A stretch of 64,000 nucleotides of DNA from Jaminaea rosea (GCF_003144245.1 NW_020289983.1:558001-622000); one strand, 5' to 3'; counted from the stretch's first letter, positions 8,964-20,334 are shown. The notes: a model not told the origin generated them from the sequence alone. Program-made: numbers and translations.

Positions 8964-11900
8964 TTACTTGCGCGGCCCAAACTTGGTACCAAAAGTAGTC
9001 TTCGATCCCGAGGCGACGGGTGGTGATGCCGAAACTTGAGACGAGTGGGCAGACGTTCGCTCCTTGCGCTTGCCCAATGACGTCGAGGCCACGGGACTCG
9101 CCCGCTTCTTCATGTTGGTCGAGACGATGGCAAAGTCCTCGATGTCGTCGATGTCGTCTTCCTCTTGCTTGGCAGCAGAGTTGTTGCTCGTCTGGGAGAG
9201 GGGTTGCATCTCATCGAGGGCCTTGCGCTCCGCAGAGGCAGACACGAAGCCCTCGGCGGCAGGAAGAGGCGGTGACGTCGCCTTCTCTTGCTTGACGGCC
9301 ATCTCGCGTTTTGGGCTCTTGGCGCCGGGCTCCTTGGCCGCAGCTGGGTGAAGCAGCAATGCTCCACGAGGCAGCTTGCAAACCCACTTCTCCTCGTCCA
9401 TGAGCGTGAAGAAGTCTTGCAACAGTGGCGCCGCGCTCAGAGTCTTGCGCGACCCGACAATGACTACCTTTCGCTGGGCTCGCGTGAGAGCGACGTTGAT
9501 GCGACGCCAGTCGTTGAGCAGCTCGCCGATGCCGCGTTGCCCCAGGTCGTTTGATCGAACGAGTGAGAGCAGGACGACGGGCTTGTCACGACCTTGCGAA
9601 CGGTCAGCCGTCAGGATCTCGATGTCCTCTCCCGACGTGGAGCGACCAGAGACGTCGCGTTTAATCTCCGCAGCAGTGCGACGACGCCGGCTGTTGGCGT
9701 GAATCTCCTGGCTCGTCTTGGGTACGAGGAGGAGACGCTGCAGGAGCTTGAGCTGCTGACGGTACGGCGTGATGACGGCGATGTCTGATGGCGCAACGCC
9801 AGCTAGGACCAGAGTACGAGCGAGCTGTTGGAGGATACCGGCCTCGACGTCGTTCTGCACCATTCGGCCACGGCGCGACTCGTGGCCGGGCACAGCATCG
9901 GTGTCGACGAAGACGGCCTGGCGTTGTGGGTTGAGGAGGCTCTCGAGCCAGCAGTCCTGCTTGCAGGTGGACGCCGAGTGCACTTCGTCGAGGGCGGCCT
10001 GTTTCGTGGGGACGTCGAGGACCTGCTTCGCCACCGCGTCGCTACCACACTTCAGCAGCCCTTGATAGATGAGGTGGTTGCTGATCTTCATGATGCTTTC
10101 GTTCATGCGGTACTGTCGCGTCAGGTAGACCGTCGAGTCTGCGTGTGCGTCGCTAAGTCGCTTGAACAGGCTGACGTCTAGGCCTTGATCCTTGGCAATT
10201 GGATTGCGTACGAGTGGCGGCAGCTGGAAGTGGTCGCCGACGAGGACGAACTTGTCGGCGAAGCGCATAGGGCCTAGGCAGGAGGGCAAAGTGATCTGAC
10301 TGGCCTCGTCTACGATACAATAGTCGAACTTGCGGCGAGCGAAAGTGGCGTGGCCTGTTGACAGGCAGGTGGTGCCCACGACGTTGGGCGTGTTGATGAC
10401 ATCGTCTAGCTCTTCGACGGTTGTAGTGGGCGGGAGCGTGCACGATTGGATGTCGGGGTGGACGCGATCCGCGTTGCCGAGACGCAGGAGACGCACCCCT
10501 TCCACGCCAACAAGCTTGCGCAGGATGGTATCAACGGCAGAGTGCGTGTAGCTAGCCAAGAGGATCGTCTTGCCGCGTGAGGTGAGGAGCTTGATGAGTT
10601 CGGCGATGGTCGTCGTCTTTCCTGTGCCGGGCATGCCGAGTATGAGAGTGTAGTCCTCGGATGCCAGGACCTTGCGCATAGCAGCGCGCTGATCGTCGTT
10701 GAGGTGGGCGGGCAGTCGGTCAACCGCTCCGTACTCGGTGTTGCCGTATCGTGGCGGCGCCAGATCGACGATGAGCTCGCGATGACGCTGGTCACGCTGC
10801 GTCGTCGACCAGAAGAGGCGCGAAAGCTGGAAGCGGATCTTGGCCATGCCGTCCGAATACTCGTCGCGGTCGATGCGGAACGTGAGGTCGAGCTTGTCTA
10901 CGGTAGCTGGCTGGCCCTGCTCAATCGCGATGCGCTCGATGATGGCGTCCAAGTGGTGGTCCAGGCCTGCAATCACGGACGTGCTGGTGATGTCGACGAT
11001 GTAGCCGTGTGCGACGGAGAATGTGTGAGGCTCGATGCTGACAACGATGGGGTCGCCTGGGGTGAGCGAGCCGCCGAGGAGGGACTGGCCGGGCGATCCT
11101 AGCGCTGGCTTGCGAGTGAAGCGGTAGGTGTAGGCGTGCATGTCCCCGCTCGAGCCGCCAAGACCAAAGTCGATTGGGTTTGGCTCGATGAGCATGTTGG
11201 CGAAGCAGCGGCCTACCTCCTCGCGAGCTGCGGCAGTGAGCGTCCAAAGCTCGCGCTTGAACTTGACGACGTCCCTGTGCGGGTCCAGGAGCAGAGGTTA
11301 GCGGGGTTGGATGCAAGTGGAACTCGGCGCTACCCACTCTTCCTCCAGACTGAGCAGTCGCTCCCACTTGGCGTAAAAGGCAAGGTGCGCCGGCGTGAGG
11401 TGAGAAGTGAGCTGGTCGTACTGCACCGCAATCTCGCTGGGAGCGTCGGGATCCTCGACAACCCGATCGACGGCCTTGCGGTACAGCATGCAGCCGTCTT
11501 GAGCAAAGCAGCGCCCGCATTGGCGCTCATTGTCGATCGTCGGCGGCAGCACCGTGTTGCGATCAGGATTCTCAAGGGCCTGTCCGAGGACTACATCCTG
11601 CTGCTCGTCTGGCCTGATGTAGCGTCCGTCTTCGTCAACATCCTCGCTCGCGGCGTTATGTCGAATCCAGTATGCGAGCTCGTTGCGGCCGACGATGAGA
11701 CCGCGCACCTCGTTGCGGGTACGGCGAACGCGATGCATGTCGCCGCTGCGTGAGTAGTAGAGGAGGCCAGACTTGACGTCGGTGCCGTAGCGATCGCTCA
11801 TGATGAGAGTGTACAGCATCGTCTGCGCGCGGTGCTCGAGGACGTCCACTGACCGACCCGTCTTGATCTCCATGGGCATGATGGAGACGGAGCGCTCCTT

Positions 11901-14083
11901 GCGTTGTGCGGGCGCTTGCGGGGCAGAATGCGAGCGTCGGTAGAATGACGTTTGCGGGACGTGGTCGATGGTTCGTCCTGCGTGCGTCTCCTGGATCTCG
12001 ACTTCGACGCTGACGTCCATCTTGCCCTTCAGGCCGTACATGGGGGACCAAATTTCTCTGTGCCGGCGAGGCGACCGTCAGTGATCAACCTCGCACCCGC
12101 TGTCAGCGCGCGCGCCACTCACTCCTCTACATCAAAGACGTGCGTGACTCGGGCTAGCGTGGGCACTGCGCTGCGAGCGTCGAGCAGGATTGCGTCGTCC
12201 TTGAACATGCCGGCCATGTCGAGAGCTCCGTCCATGCCGCGGAACAAGCTGCGCGTGCGCGAGGGCGCGAGGGCGCGAGGTCAGCTTGGTCTACGCCGCT
12301 ATCGCGGTACTCGCCGGCTCACCCCTGAAACTGCTCGCCGGTCAGATCGGCTCGATTCGCAGCCAGCGTGTCCTCCAAGTAACGCCGCGCAAACTCGCCA
12401 AACGGTCGGCAGAGATCCAACAGCTTCTCCATGCCCGCTGACGTCTCGATGTTGCAGCAGAGCAGGCCGGCGAGATTGTTCAAGACTTGAAGTCGCACCT
12501 GCTTGAGGACGAACGACAGGGAGAAGTTGGTACGCCCCGGTCCGTACCACGTCACGGGGAAAGGCATGTCCATGTACGGCGCCAGAGCCTCCTGCGAGTC
12601 GTACTCCGGGACGTGATCGCGCGTGTGCTCGTCTGGCTCTAAGCCCATGCCCGTCAAACAAGCCTGCAAGACCTCGTGCAGCATGTTGCCCATCACAATC
12701 GCCTCGCCCATGTGGTCTACCGCACCCGTGCCGTGGACGCGCTGCTTGACCAGCGGCTTGCGGACGCACGTGGGGACATCGCAGACTGCCGTCGCTGTGA
12801 CGAGGGTGTCTGGGTGGAGGACGAGGAGGTTGTCGGCGTGGCGTGACGTGGAGAGGGGAGAGGAAGACTCGAGGTACATCGTGGCGATGGTCGGGCGTGG
12901 GGCAAGCAATGCCTCCTCGTCTATGTCATCGAAAAGGCCTGCGCTAGAGTCGAAGGAGGATGGCGGCAGATCTTCCTCCTCCGCATGGTGCGCGTCGAGC
13001 TTGGGTTCCCTGCCCTCGTACCTGGCGTCCCTGGCCTCCCGATCTTTTGCCTCCTGCTCATCGCAGCGTCGCACCTCGGCCTCATCCTCAAAGCTCGCAG
13101 TCTCGTCATCCCAATTCCCAACGCAATGAATGTAGTCACCCGCCTTGACTCTCGTCGCAGTCCACTCTTCTCGCAGTACAACTTTGCGCTTCTTGGCCTC
13201 TGACCTCCCATCCCACGAGGCGAGGGGCGGTTCACCCTCGGCCGCCTTGTCTTCGTGATACTGCGCACCTCGACGAGGACGCTCCATACAGAGCAGGATC
13301 TTCTGCGGGCGCTCCGAGACACGATCCGAGTTGGGGAGTTGGTATTCGTACGTCGTCTCGCGGACAGAGAGTACGCGGCAGCGTATGTAGGAGCGGTGAA
13401 TGCGGTGGGCAGACTGCAAGAGGGGTCGGGTCAGCTCTGATTCGATCTCAAGCCTCGAGCGTCGCGCGTCGCGCGTCGCAGCTCACCTTCTCTTGCTTTG
13501 CGCGCTGCGCCCATAGCTTGCTTTGCGTTCGACTTGCCTGCTTGACCAAGCTAGAGCCGCGTAGGTTCTGCCCTGGTGGGCGCACCGCAGTCGCACTCGC
13601 CGTCGCGCTAGGCTCAGGCTTGACGATCGGGGCCATCAGCTCCTTGTCGTCCAAATCGGCCAACCAGTCGTCGTCTACCGCGAAGGACGCATCGCTGAGG
13701 GCTGAATTGCTAGCAGGCTCCGTCTTGATGGCACGCAGAGGGGATTGAGCCGACTGAGAGCGGATCGGTGCACGCGTCGCCTGCGAGCCTCTCGAGAACG
13801 GGGCAGTCTGCCTTGAAGGGCCGGCCGCCGCGTTCCCCGTTGCTGAGCTCGACGGCTGTGGCGGTGGGCGCGGCGTTTTCGGCTTCGCAAATAGGCTCTG
13901 CGAGATCTGGCTGAGCGAAGGCTGTCTCGGCGGCTGCTTTGATCGAAAGGCGGTCGCAAAGGATGAGGGAGGAGGACGCGTCGAGGGAGATTGAGAGGCG
14001 GGAGCTGCAGCTTGGTCAACGTCCTTCAGAAGATCTGCCATGAAGGCATCGTCCGCAGACGATTGCGTCGAGGGATGCGCCAT
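8964..14083 (-). CDS. DNA2: Dna2 replication ATP-dependent nuclease/helicase
   Basis: Five exons: 14083-13487, 13413-12323, 12248-12123, 12057-11338 and 11274-8964, giving 1614 residues. Dna2 trims long Okazaki flaps and resects DNA ends in the nucleus. The N-terminal 200 residues are Ser/Pro-rich and disordered. The RecB-like nuclease holds the first Fe-S cysteine (PTCVRKP, about C415), GNMLHEV (about H445) and the catalytic EIKTG (about 668-672). The remaining cluster cysteines follow as CGRCFAQDGC, spacing CX2CX5C (about 785, 788, 794). The SF1 helicase has GMPGTGKT (about 1058-1065), DEAS (about 1167-1170), a GDHFQLPP motif and the RRINVALTRAQRKV motif VI region. The tail after about 1490 is charged and disordered. 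The last intron (11275-11337, donor GTGGGT) was placed because it restores LSLEEEDVVKFKRELW. The start was chosen at MAHPST; in-frame sequence upstream is less protein-like. Confidence 0.95.
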
Positions 14084-14469
14084 GGTGGCGAGAAGATCGA
14101 GCAAGCCCGGCCAGAGGCAGCGTCGCGATTCGAGAAGTAATGATTGAGTGTAGAGGAGCGAATCGCAGCTTGTCCGCGCCTGCCTCGTCCCACTTCCGTG
14201 TCGCACGTCGCGTTGAGCGGCGCGCCCGCGGGAGTGCGGGCGAGAGCAACTTCGCCGCGAGGGAGAGATACGAGTGCGCAAGGTGCAGGCACGAAACGGC
14301 ATGGCAGATGCGTTTTGCCCTGAGAGCAAACGAAAGGATGATCCTTTTTCGCTCAGCCGCCGCTGAGCTAACATACAAGCTGATGACCGTCCAGGCTGCT
14401 CTTTGCCTCTCTACCACTCGCGCGACACGCTACCGATCAAATTCGACGGCTTTCCAACCTGAAAGCACG
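14084..14469. promoter_or_regulatory. Divergent promoter, DNA2 / first family member
   Basis: 386 bp between the DNA2 start (-) and the first member of the unknown family (+). It must serve both genes. An in-frame upstream ATG at about 14383 could lengthen the + gene, but alignment with its tandem paralogue supports the later ATG at 14470. Confidence 0.4.
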
Positions 14470-15039
14470 ATGACGCCCTACGATATCCTGTTCACTTTTA
14501 AGGATAAGGAGGGCAATGACGCCTCTCATCTGATTCGCCAGTCCGGCGACCCCAGCGAGGAGGCGGTTGGAAACATGACGCTGAAACAGTGGAAAGCTAT
14601 CTTTAAAAAGTGGGTCGAGTGCACACGAGGAAGGAGAGGCCTTCAACGACCACTGTCGCTGATCCGCAACCTTTCTCCTTTCTCTGTGCGCAGGATGATG
14701 GAGCGCAAGAGCACCGCGCGCCACGTCCTAGGCTGGTCTTCTACGGACATCAAGGCCGCACATGACGAGGACAAGACGCTTGGTCGCCTGGTGACGCGGC
14801 TGCTCGCTGCTGAGGAGGCAGCTCGCGAGCAGGAGGAGAGCGATGCTGCGACGCAGGCCGACTTCCTGCCCGGCCCGCGCAAAGACCCTGCTCTATCAAC
14901 CACCCGCGTCAGTAGCAGAGCGAGCGAGGCATGCGAGCTCATGATGAAGGCCTTCGATGACAGGAGGAAGGCAGTGTACGAGGAACTGACGGAGGCTCAG
15001 GCCGCTTTCCAGGAGGCGGGCCTTGAGAAGGGGTCCTAG
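14470..15039 (+). CDS. Unknown-family protein A (compact two-exon member)
   Basis: I do not recognise the family. Exons 14470-14609 and 14694-15039 give 161 residues. The 84-nt intron (GTGGGT...GCGCAG) is phase 2. Exon 1 encodes the family's N-terminal module: Tyr at position 4, ILF, a G-x-D-x-S-x-L-I-R motif, DPSEE..V..M, then KQW...KK, followed across the intron by M-x-E-R-K. Exon 2 encodes a Glu/Ala-rich helical tail with the stretch EAAREQEESDAATQADFLPG. There is no signal peptide or membrane segment. It is a tandem paralogue of member B, 1.16 kb downstream, and a remote relative of members C-F. GC3 is high and codon use resembles conserved neighbours, suggesting a functional gene. Confidence 0.7.
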   Translation: MTPYDILFTFKDKEGNDASHLIRQSGDPSEEAVGNMTLKQWKAIFKKWVECTRGRRGLQRPLSLIRNLSPFSVRRMMERKSTARHVLGWSSTDIKAAHDEDKTLGRLVTRLLAAEEAAREQEESDAATQADFLPGPRKDPALSTTRVSSRASEACELMMKAFDDRRKAVYEELTEAQAAFQEAGLEKGS

Positions 15040-15629
15040 GAGAAAAGGCAATTCAAGGGATAGGCGAGGCGGTATCATGTAGATCGTTCGATCATCTTTC
15101 CTCTCGCTCTTCTGAAAAACATCGTCTTCGTCATCAGCATCATCATGGCTGCCCCTGCCAGCGCCTTGATCGGCCATAGCCCTTCCTTGCTACGCTATGA
15201 CGACTTTGCTTTCCTGCAAGTCATCCGCCGACTGCGGCGGGGATCGCTGATCTTGAAGGGGGAGCAAGCGAGAGCGACGCCTCGCATGCTGCGAGATGGG
15301 CTCACTCGGCCACCGCATTACGTCTCATCGCCATGTGAAGCCCACCATCGGCGTTTCGATAGGCCGACTGAAGCTCGGGTGGTGATGAGGATTCACCCGA
15401 CACGCTGAGTACGAGTAAACCTGCGCGAGCGGTCCTTACGCCGGCAGAACGAATTGGCCAGAAGTGATCGGCCCTGAAAGCAGAGCAAAGCAACACATGA
15501 CTCACCCTCATCCGGCCGCCCGCACTCGAACCACGAGCTGGCATACAAAGGGGAGGGGCTGGTGAGACTGCTTGCTTCTCGACCACCCACTCGTCAGAAT
15601 AGGCCCGCCCTCCTTGAAGCCTTGCAAAG
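15040..15629. other. Spacer between tandem paralogues A and B
   Basis: About 590 bp. A 3' flank of A near 15140-15250 resembles the 3' flank of B near 16300-16420 (both include a TCATGGCT start followed by CCTGC and ATCCGC motifs), so the duplication appears to extend past the coding region. An 87-codon frame at 15145-15408 is not supported by any domain. Confidence 0.4.
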
Positions 15630-16176
15630 ATGACACCCTACGAGATCTTGTTCAGGTTCATGGACAAAGATGGTCAAGACATCTCGCACTTGATCCGTCG
15701 ACTCGACGACCCCAGCGAAGCTGATGTCAACGAGATGACTTTCGAAGAGTACCGCACGGTTTCTGAGAAGTGAGCCGCCAACGAGAAGCAGCACGCTTCC
15801 TGACGGTCACTAACCTCCGTACCTCGCCTGTTTCTGAGCGCACAGGATGATAGAGCGCAAGCGCACCGTGCGCGATATCCACCTCGGCTGGCCTTGGGAA
15901 GACGTTCTCGCCGCAGAGGAGGAAGACAAAGCGGCAAGTCGCAAGGCGTACAGGCTGCTCAGGGCCCGGGAGCTGGTGCGCTGGTGGAAGGTGGCTGAGG
16001 AAAAGGCTGAGGCCGATTTCTTGCCCGAAGCGACGACGAGTACGGAGCCTCGACAGCCTGTAAGCATCAGCGAAGGCTCGGAGGAGGCGTTCCGCAAGGC
16101 CAAGGCCGCTGTGGAGAACAGGAAACAGGCGGCCTTCGACGAGCTGAGGGAGGCGGAGGAGGCCATGGAGGAGTAA
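15630..16176 (+). CDS. Unknown-family protein B (compact two-exon member)
   Basis: Exons 15630-15769 and 15846-16176 give 156 residues. The 76-nt intron (GTGAGC...GCACAG) sits at exactly the same place and phase (2) as in A. Exon 1 is 140 nt in both genes. It begins MTPYEILFRFMDKDG, close to A's MTPYDILFTFKDKEG, and keeps S-H-L-I-R and D-P-S-E. Exon 2 starts M-I-E-R-K and continues with a Glu/Lys/Ala-rich helix, the shared EADFLP motif (A has QADFLP) and a C-terminal segment KAAVENRKQAAFDELREAEE, matching A's KAFDDRRKAVYEELTEAQAA. The exon 2 centre has diverged, while both ends are conserved. Cytosolic or nuclear by default, since no targeting signal is visible. Function unknown. Confidence 0.7.
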
Positions 16177-17213
16177 CAGCAAGAAGCTAGTGATTCGTAC
16201 AGAGGGCAAGCAGAAGGGACCTGGACTATGATGCGTGGCCATGTAGAATGACCAATCATGCTCAAATTCTCTTGCTTCATCTGATCGTATCCCCTTGACC
16301 GGCATCATGGCTAGCCTTTTCCCTGCTGGTGAGACCAGGTACTGTACATGTCCAGCACGACGCTCGTGCTTGTACCTGCAACAGAGGCTGAAGCTCGATC
16401 CGCAAGGGGGCCAGCGAGCCTTCAGTGAGAAGAGATACGTCGCGTACCGCGGGCTGGGCTTATCCTGAGACCATTGTGTCTCGTCACCTCATGGCGCAAC
16501 ATGGCGCTGCCCTTGAGCGAATCGTGCGAGCGTCGATCTCCGCTAAGAGAGTGCAAAAAGTTCTTATCGCCGCCAAGCACTGGCCGCTTTACGAGGGCGA
16601 GGCTTCATCTCAGACCAGCCTGCTCAAGTGCTCAGCGCTGAATGAGCCCATGACCATGTCACACAGCCGTGACCAACGAGGCTCGCGGGGCGCGGACCGG
16701 ACAGAACCACGTGGCAGTCGCCCTAATCTAGATCGGCGCTAGCGGGTGAGACACGGGAGCGGAGCGTGAATCGGCAGGAAGAACTGAGGCCAGACTGAAG
16801 CCGCGCCCCGAGACAGGAATTATCATCAAGTCGGGAGCATTCTTCAGGACGTCACTGATGAAGTTGGTAATGCTTAACGCTTGAGAAGAAGCATCTCATC
16901 GTGTCGGGCGCTGTTGAAAACGGTTGATTCGGGCGCTTTTCGCGGAGTGGTGCCGGCTTGGGCAGGACGACGCCTCGTCGTCGTCGAGGCCCCCGTGATC
17001 GGCCGTAGCTGCGATGGCCCGACGTGGCAGGAGCTGTGAAGCTTCACAACTGTCTCAAGGGCACCCTCGTCAGCCCAGCGACCTCAGAGAAGTGCATGTG
17101 GAGTCATCGAGCGCGCGGCAGGGCTGAGGTGCAGCGAAGAACGACGCGCGCGTCAAACCCCGTCTACGGCAAAAGGGAAGCTCCTACAAGGCCTGTAGAC
17201 CCCGTAGGACTCT
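16177..17213. other. Gene-poor spacer
   Basis: About 1 kb between family member B and the tRNA. Its first 250 bp resemble the 3' flank of member A. The rest holds only short frames without domains. I see no gene. Confidence 0.4.
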
Positions 17214-17295
17214 GCTCGCTACCAGAATTGAACTAGTGACCTCGTCATCACGCTGTGCGTACTAGTGACGCGCTCTGCCGCTGAGCTAAGCGAGC
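17214..17295 (-). tRNA. tRNA-Thr (anticodon AGU) with 11-nt intron
   Basis: Read on the minus strand the sequence gives a complete cloverleaf. The 7-bp acceptor stem is GCTCGCT/AGCGAGC. The D stem is GCTC/GAGC with loop AGCGGCA. The anticodon stem is CGTCA/TGACG with loop CT-AGT-A, and the T stem is ACTAG/CTGGT with the 7-nt loop TTCAATT. Eleven extra bases (CGCACAGCGTG) follow position 37, the standard site of eukaryotic tRNA introns. Anticodon AGU (read as IGU) decodes threonine. Removing the intron leaves 71 nt before CCA addition. It lies in the gene-poor region just outside the repeat-rich cluster. Confidence 0.88.
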
Positions 17296-18286
17296 TGGTG
17301 TTGTTATTGTGATGAGGAGTGCCGCAGTTTGCACCGGTATATGTACCCCTTGCGGTGTTGCATCACCAGATGACGACAGACCAGGTCTGAATCACCACGA
17401 ATTTGCTCTGTGCGTCCTTCTCCAGCTGTCAGAATCAATTTGAGGTGCTCTACATCCCGTACGATCCGCTGAGCACCCGTCTGTCCGCCTGCGGTACTCA
17501 GTCCATTCCACCAGACTTCCTTCTCTCCTCCGGACAGATCAGCCAGCGGTCAGCGCAGAGGAGCCCCTCCTCGCATCATCACAGCCATCCCACGCTCCCG
17601 TCAGAGCCATGCCGACTCGCATCTCTGCCTCATCTAAGCGCTGGGCGTCGAAGCCGTAAGGGCATCATTTGCAACAAGTCCACCGCCTGGAGTGCCGTGC
17701 CTTCCTGATCAGTATCAGTATCAGTATCATCATACTGTCAAGTCCCGTACGAGCATCGCAGAACTGCTCATGGAGTCTCGAGTATCACCTCGTCCGGCGA
17801 CCTGACCTTGCGACTCGTCCAACCTCTTGCGGCTCCCTTCACCCCTTCTACCTTTGACGCGTGCCTCGATGCAGCCGATCCTCAACCGACCACGATATCG
17901 CGCCAGTCACTCCCCTTGGAACGAGCGAGCCGTGCTTTGCTAGTCGAAGGCGAAGGCTGGCCATCCTCGCTGGCCGCACTCGTAGGTCATAGTCAGCTGA
18001 CGAGCACGTCTTTGACGCTCAACCGTCGCTCTTCTGTATGGAGTGCGGCTCAGACGACGTGACATGCCACGCAGGAATATCGAGCAACAACCGAGGCAGA
18101 GTAGTGTGAGAGCCAACACGTCGAGCGCATCTCGATCAAAGGGAGTCCGCTGCTGCCAAACGCTCTCAGTGCCGCTACTGCTACGTCGATTATAGCCAGC
18201 AAGCTCAGATTAACTAACGAGGAGAAGATATAGTACAGCAGCCAGTTTCTATGGAAGGCGCCGCTATGTTTCGCTCGTTACCACTT
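17296..18286. other. Gene-poor spacer with diverged segmental duplication
   Basis: No gene seen. From about 17850 to 18286 the sequence aligns, with gaps and many changes, to about 21830-22385. Shared landmarks include CGTGC.TCGATGC.GCC, GCTGGCC.CAC, CAGGGAGTCCGCTnCTG and TTCTATGGAAGGCGCCG. The two stretches are the 3' flanks of paralogous members C and E. Confidence 0.5.
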
Positions 18287-19681
18287 TCAAATGGTAACGA
18301 GCCGGCCTCGCTGGCCCAGTTTCACGCTTCCCCAGTTGCTTATCCTTTGATGCCAAATCATAAGCTTGAGGCTGTTAGCGCTGAGTTTGTCGCCGTCACG
18401 TAGACGCAAAAGGTCCCCACCGTCCTCCAGATCCTCCTTTTTGATCTGCATCCTTCCACCCTGGGCCGCCTGCTGCGCCGACTCCTCCATACGCCTCGCG
18501 TTCCACGCCTTGCCCGCCGCGAACAGAGGCGGGCGAGGGCCTTCGCTCTTCCAGCCCAGCTTGTCGATCTCCTCTGCGGTCGTACCCCTCGGCCAGAAGT
18601 CCGAGTGGTCGATGGTGGCCGCCCATGCCCTCTCCCTCTTCTCCCGAAAAGAGAGATTGTCCGTATTGAACCGCTTGGACGGGGGAGGGAGGAGATTGTT
18701 GTTGGCGGCGGGGAGGGTCGAGGGACCACCGGACGATGCACCGGCCGAGGAGGAGGAGGAGGAGGCGGGAGGGAGGCGACGGGAGGAGGCGCCGGCCGAT
18801 GACGAGGAGGCGGGAGTGAGGCGACGGGAGGAGGAGGAGGAGGAGGAGGAGGAGGAGGAGGAGGAGGCGGAGGCGCCGGCCGCAACACGAGGGAACAGGT
18901 CGTCAAAGGGCGCGTCGTTGATGCGCGCTGCCAGGTTGTTGATGGCAGCCTGGCTCGCCTTCAACCTGTAGGCGGACGATCAACGGGTTGATGAGTGTCA
19001 GCGGACGACATGATGAGAGGTAGCGCCACGTCGGTCTACTGACGTCCTGTCCGTCTCCTTCTTGCGGTTCCTCCGCTCCTCGAGGCCCTCCTCCTCGCGG
19101 TAGCGGACCTTGCGGGCGTCCGCGTGTGCCCGCTTGATCTCGTCTTTCGTTGCTCCCTCCGGGACAACGACGCTGGCTCGATGGGTCTAGCGATGATGAG
19201 AGGTGATGAGGGGCTGGGGTGGGGGTGGGGGACCGTTGCGAGTCAGCGAGTGTGCTAGCTAGAGTTCTGGCTGGGGTACGGGTGCTCACCGCCACCTCCT
19301 CCTCCGTCTCCTGCCTCATTGCAGGCGCCACACTCCCATCACGAGAATCGGCCGAGATGAACTTGCTCTCGTAGTCGATGAGGAGCTTGCGCGCGGCCGC
19401 CTCCCGACCCTTTTTGATCTTGGCCCCTAGCGCGTACTTGCGCTGCGTCATTCTGTCGGTGGGGATCGCCGCAAGGTCAGTCAGCCAAGAAGGAGCGGTG
19501 AACGAGGCGTCCGGAACGAAACTTACTTCTTCCACCACTTGTCCCATTTCTCGGTGTTCATGGCCATGACGACATCCTCCGTCTCGTCTCCAGGCAGCCA
19601 CATGAGACGAGAAAAGTCGCGCCCCTCGATTTTGAGCTCGAAAAGCTGCGCATAGTTGCGCTGCTGGGGAGCGGAGACCAT
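18287..19681 (-). CDS. Unknown-family protein C (full-length four-exon member)
   Basis: Four exons, 19681-19527, 19452-19290, 19186-19044 and 18965-18287, give 379 residues. Intron phases are 2, 0, 2. This is the best full-length member. The exon 1 module carries NYAQLFEL, EGRDFSRLMWLPGDETED and EKWDKWWKK, and exon 2 opens with M-T-Q-R-K. Exon 3 (143 nt) encodes a basic helix: RASVVVPEGATKDEIKRAH, then ADARKVRYREEE, rich in Arg/Lys. Exon 4 holds long Ser tracts (about 190-235) from a GGA/GAG-type microsatellite, then LPPPSKR, SFREKRERAW, DFWPRGTTAEE and GPRPP, the last four shared with member E. The basic composition and Trp-rich module would suit a nucleic-acid or protein-binding role, but this is inference. 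The family is not recognised. Confidence 0.68.
18827..18867. repeat. GGA microsatellite encoding poly-Ser
   Basis: About 13 GGA/GAG units in exon 4 of member C, read on the minus strand as a run of Ser codons. Shorter GGA/Ser tracts flank it (18745-18830). Length change here would alter protein length in frame. Confidence 0.9.
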
Positions 19682-19990
19682 TTTCGGTGAGGAAGTGAGG
19701 ATTTTCAGTGAGGGAGAGTAGTGGTAGGAAGGGCGAAAGAAAGAGGATTCAGGATGGTGGTAGTCGAGCACGTCTCGAAGCCAGGCCTGAGGCAGCTGAG
19801 CATCGTCTGGTGGTTCGTGCGGACTTGTGGTTTGGTGCACTGCCGCTATCGGAGCTCCACCTCGATGAGCTTGACGAGTGCGAGAGGAAAGGGCCGGTGA
19901 CGATCCGTCTCGTGACCGTCACTTGCCTGGAGAGAGAGTCAACCGACGGTGACGAATTGGCTCTGGCTCCTATTCGGTGCACGTTGATGT
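19682..19990 (-). repeat. Tandem promoter repeat, copy 1 (upstream of member C)
   Basis: Read on minus, it starts ACATCAACGTGCACCGAATA and runs to the ATG of member C. It is clearly homologous to the segment upstream of member D (20335-20617), including the GTCACCGTCGGTTG, CGGCCCTTTCCTCTC and GGTGGAGCT blocks. Its distal end supplies the last codons and stop of member D. Confidence 0.85.
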
Positions 19991-20334
19991 CTCCGCCAAA
20001 AGGAAGCTCTGCTCGTACTGGAGCAGCTGCTTGCGGGCCTCCTGTTGGTTGACCTCCTTTCCCCCCTTCTTGATCCTGGTATAGATGGTGGTCCTTCGCT
20101 GGGCCATCCTGCGAATGGAGTGGAAAGGTCAGCAAGCTGGACGGTCATGAGCAGCGGCTTCGCCATGCGCAACGAGGCTCACCTCTTGTACCACTGCCCC
20201 CATTTCTCGTCGGTCATTGCCATTACGAACTCCTCTGAGAAGTCGCCGGGAAGGTGCATGAGCCGCGAGAAGTCGCGGCCCTCGCGAATCAGCTCGAATT
20301 GCTTGCGGTAGTTTCGAGTCTGAGGTGCGTTCAT
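19970..20334 (-). CDS. Unknown-family protein D (truncated member)
   Basis: Exons 20334-20183 and 20108-19970 give only 96 residues. The 74-nt intron (GTGAGC...CGCAG) is phase 2, as in all members. Exon 1 keeps the full module: NYRKQFELIREGRDFSRLM, HLPGDFSEEFVMAM and EKWGQWYKR, with close identity to member C. Exon 2 starts M-A-Q-R-R and keeps RIKKG...EARKQLLQYE. It then leaves homology after about 30 codons, running into the repeated promoter of member C, which supplies the tail TSTCTE and the stop. It thus looks like a 5'-only tandem duplicate (promoter, exon 1, intron 1, part of exon 2). Whether it is a functional short protein carrying only the N-terminal module, or a relic, cannot be told from the sequence. 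Confidence 0.55.

Noticed and set aside
11275-11340. GTAGCG donor after EEEW in DNA2
   Set aside because: Wrong phase for the next exon. The GTGGGT donor three bases earlier restores the conserved LSLEEEDVVKFKRELW.
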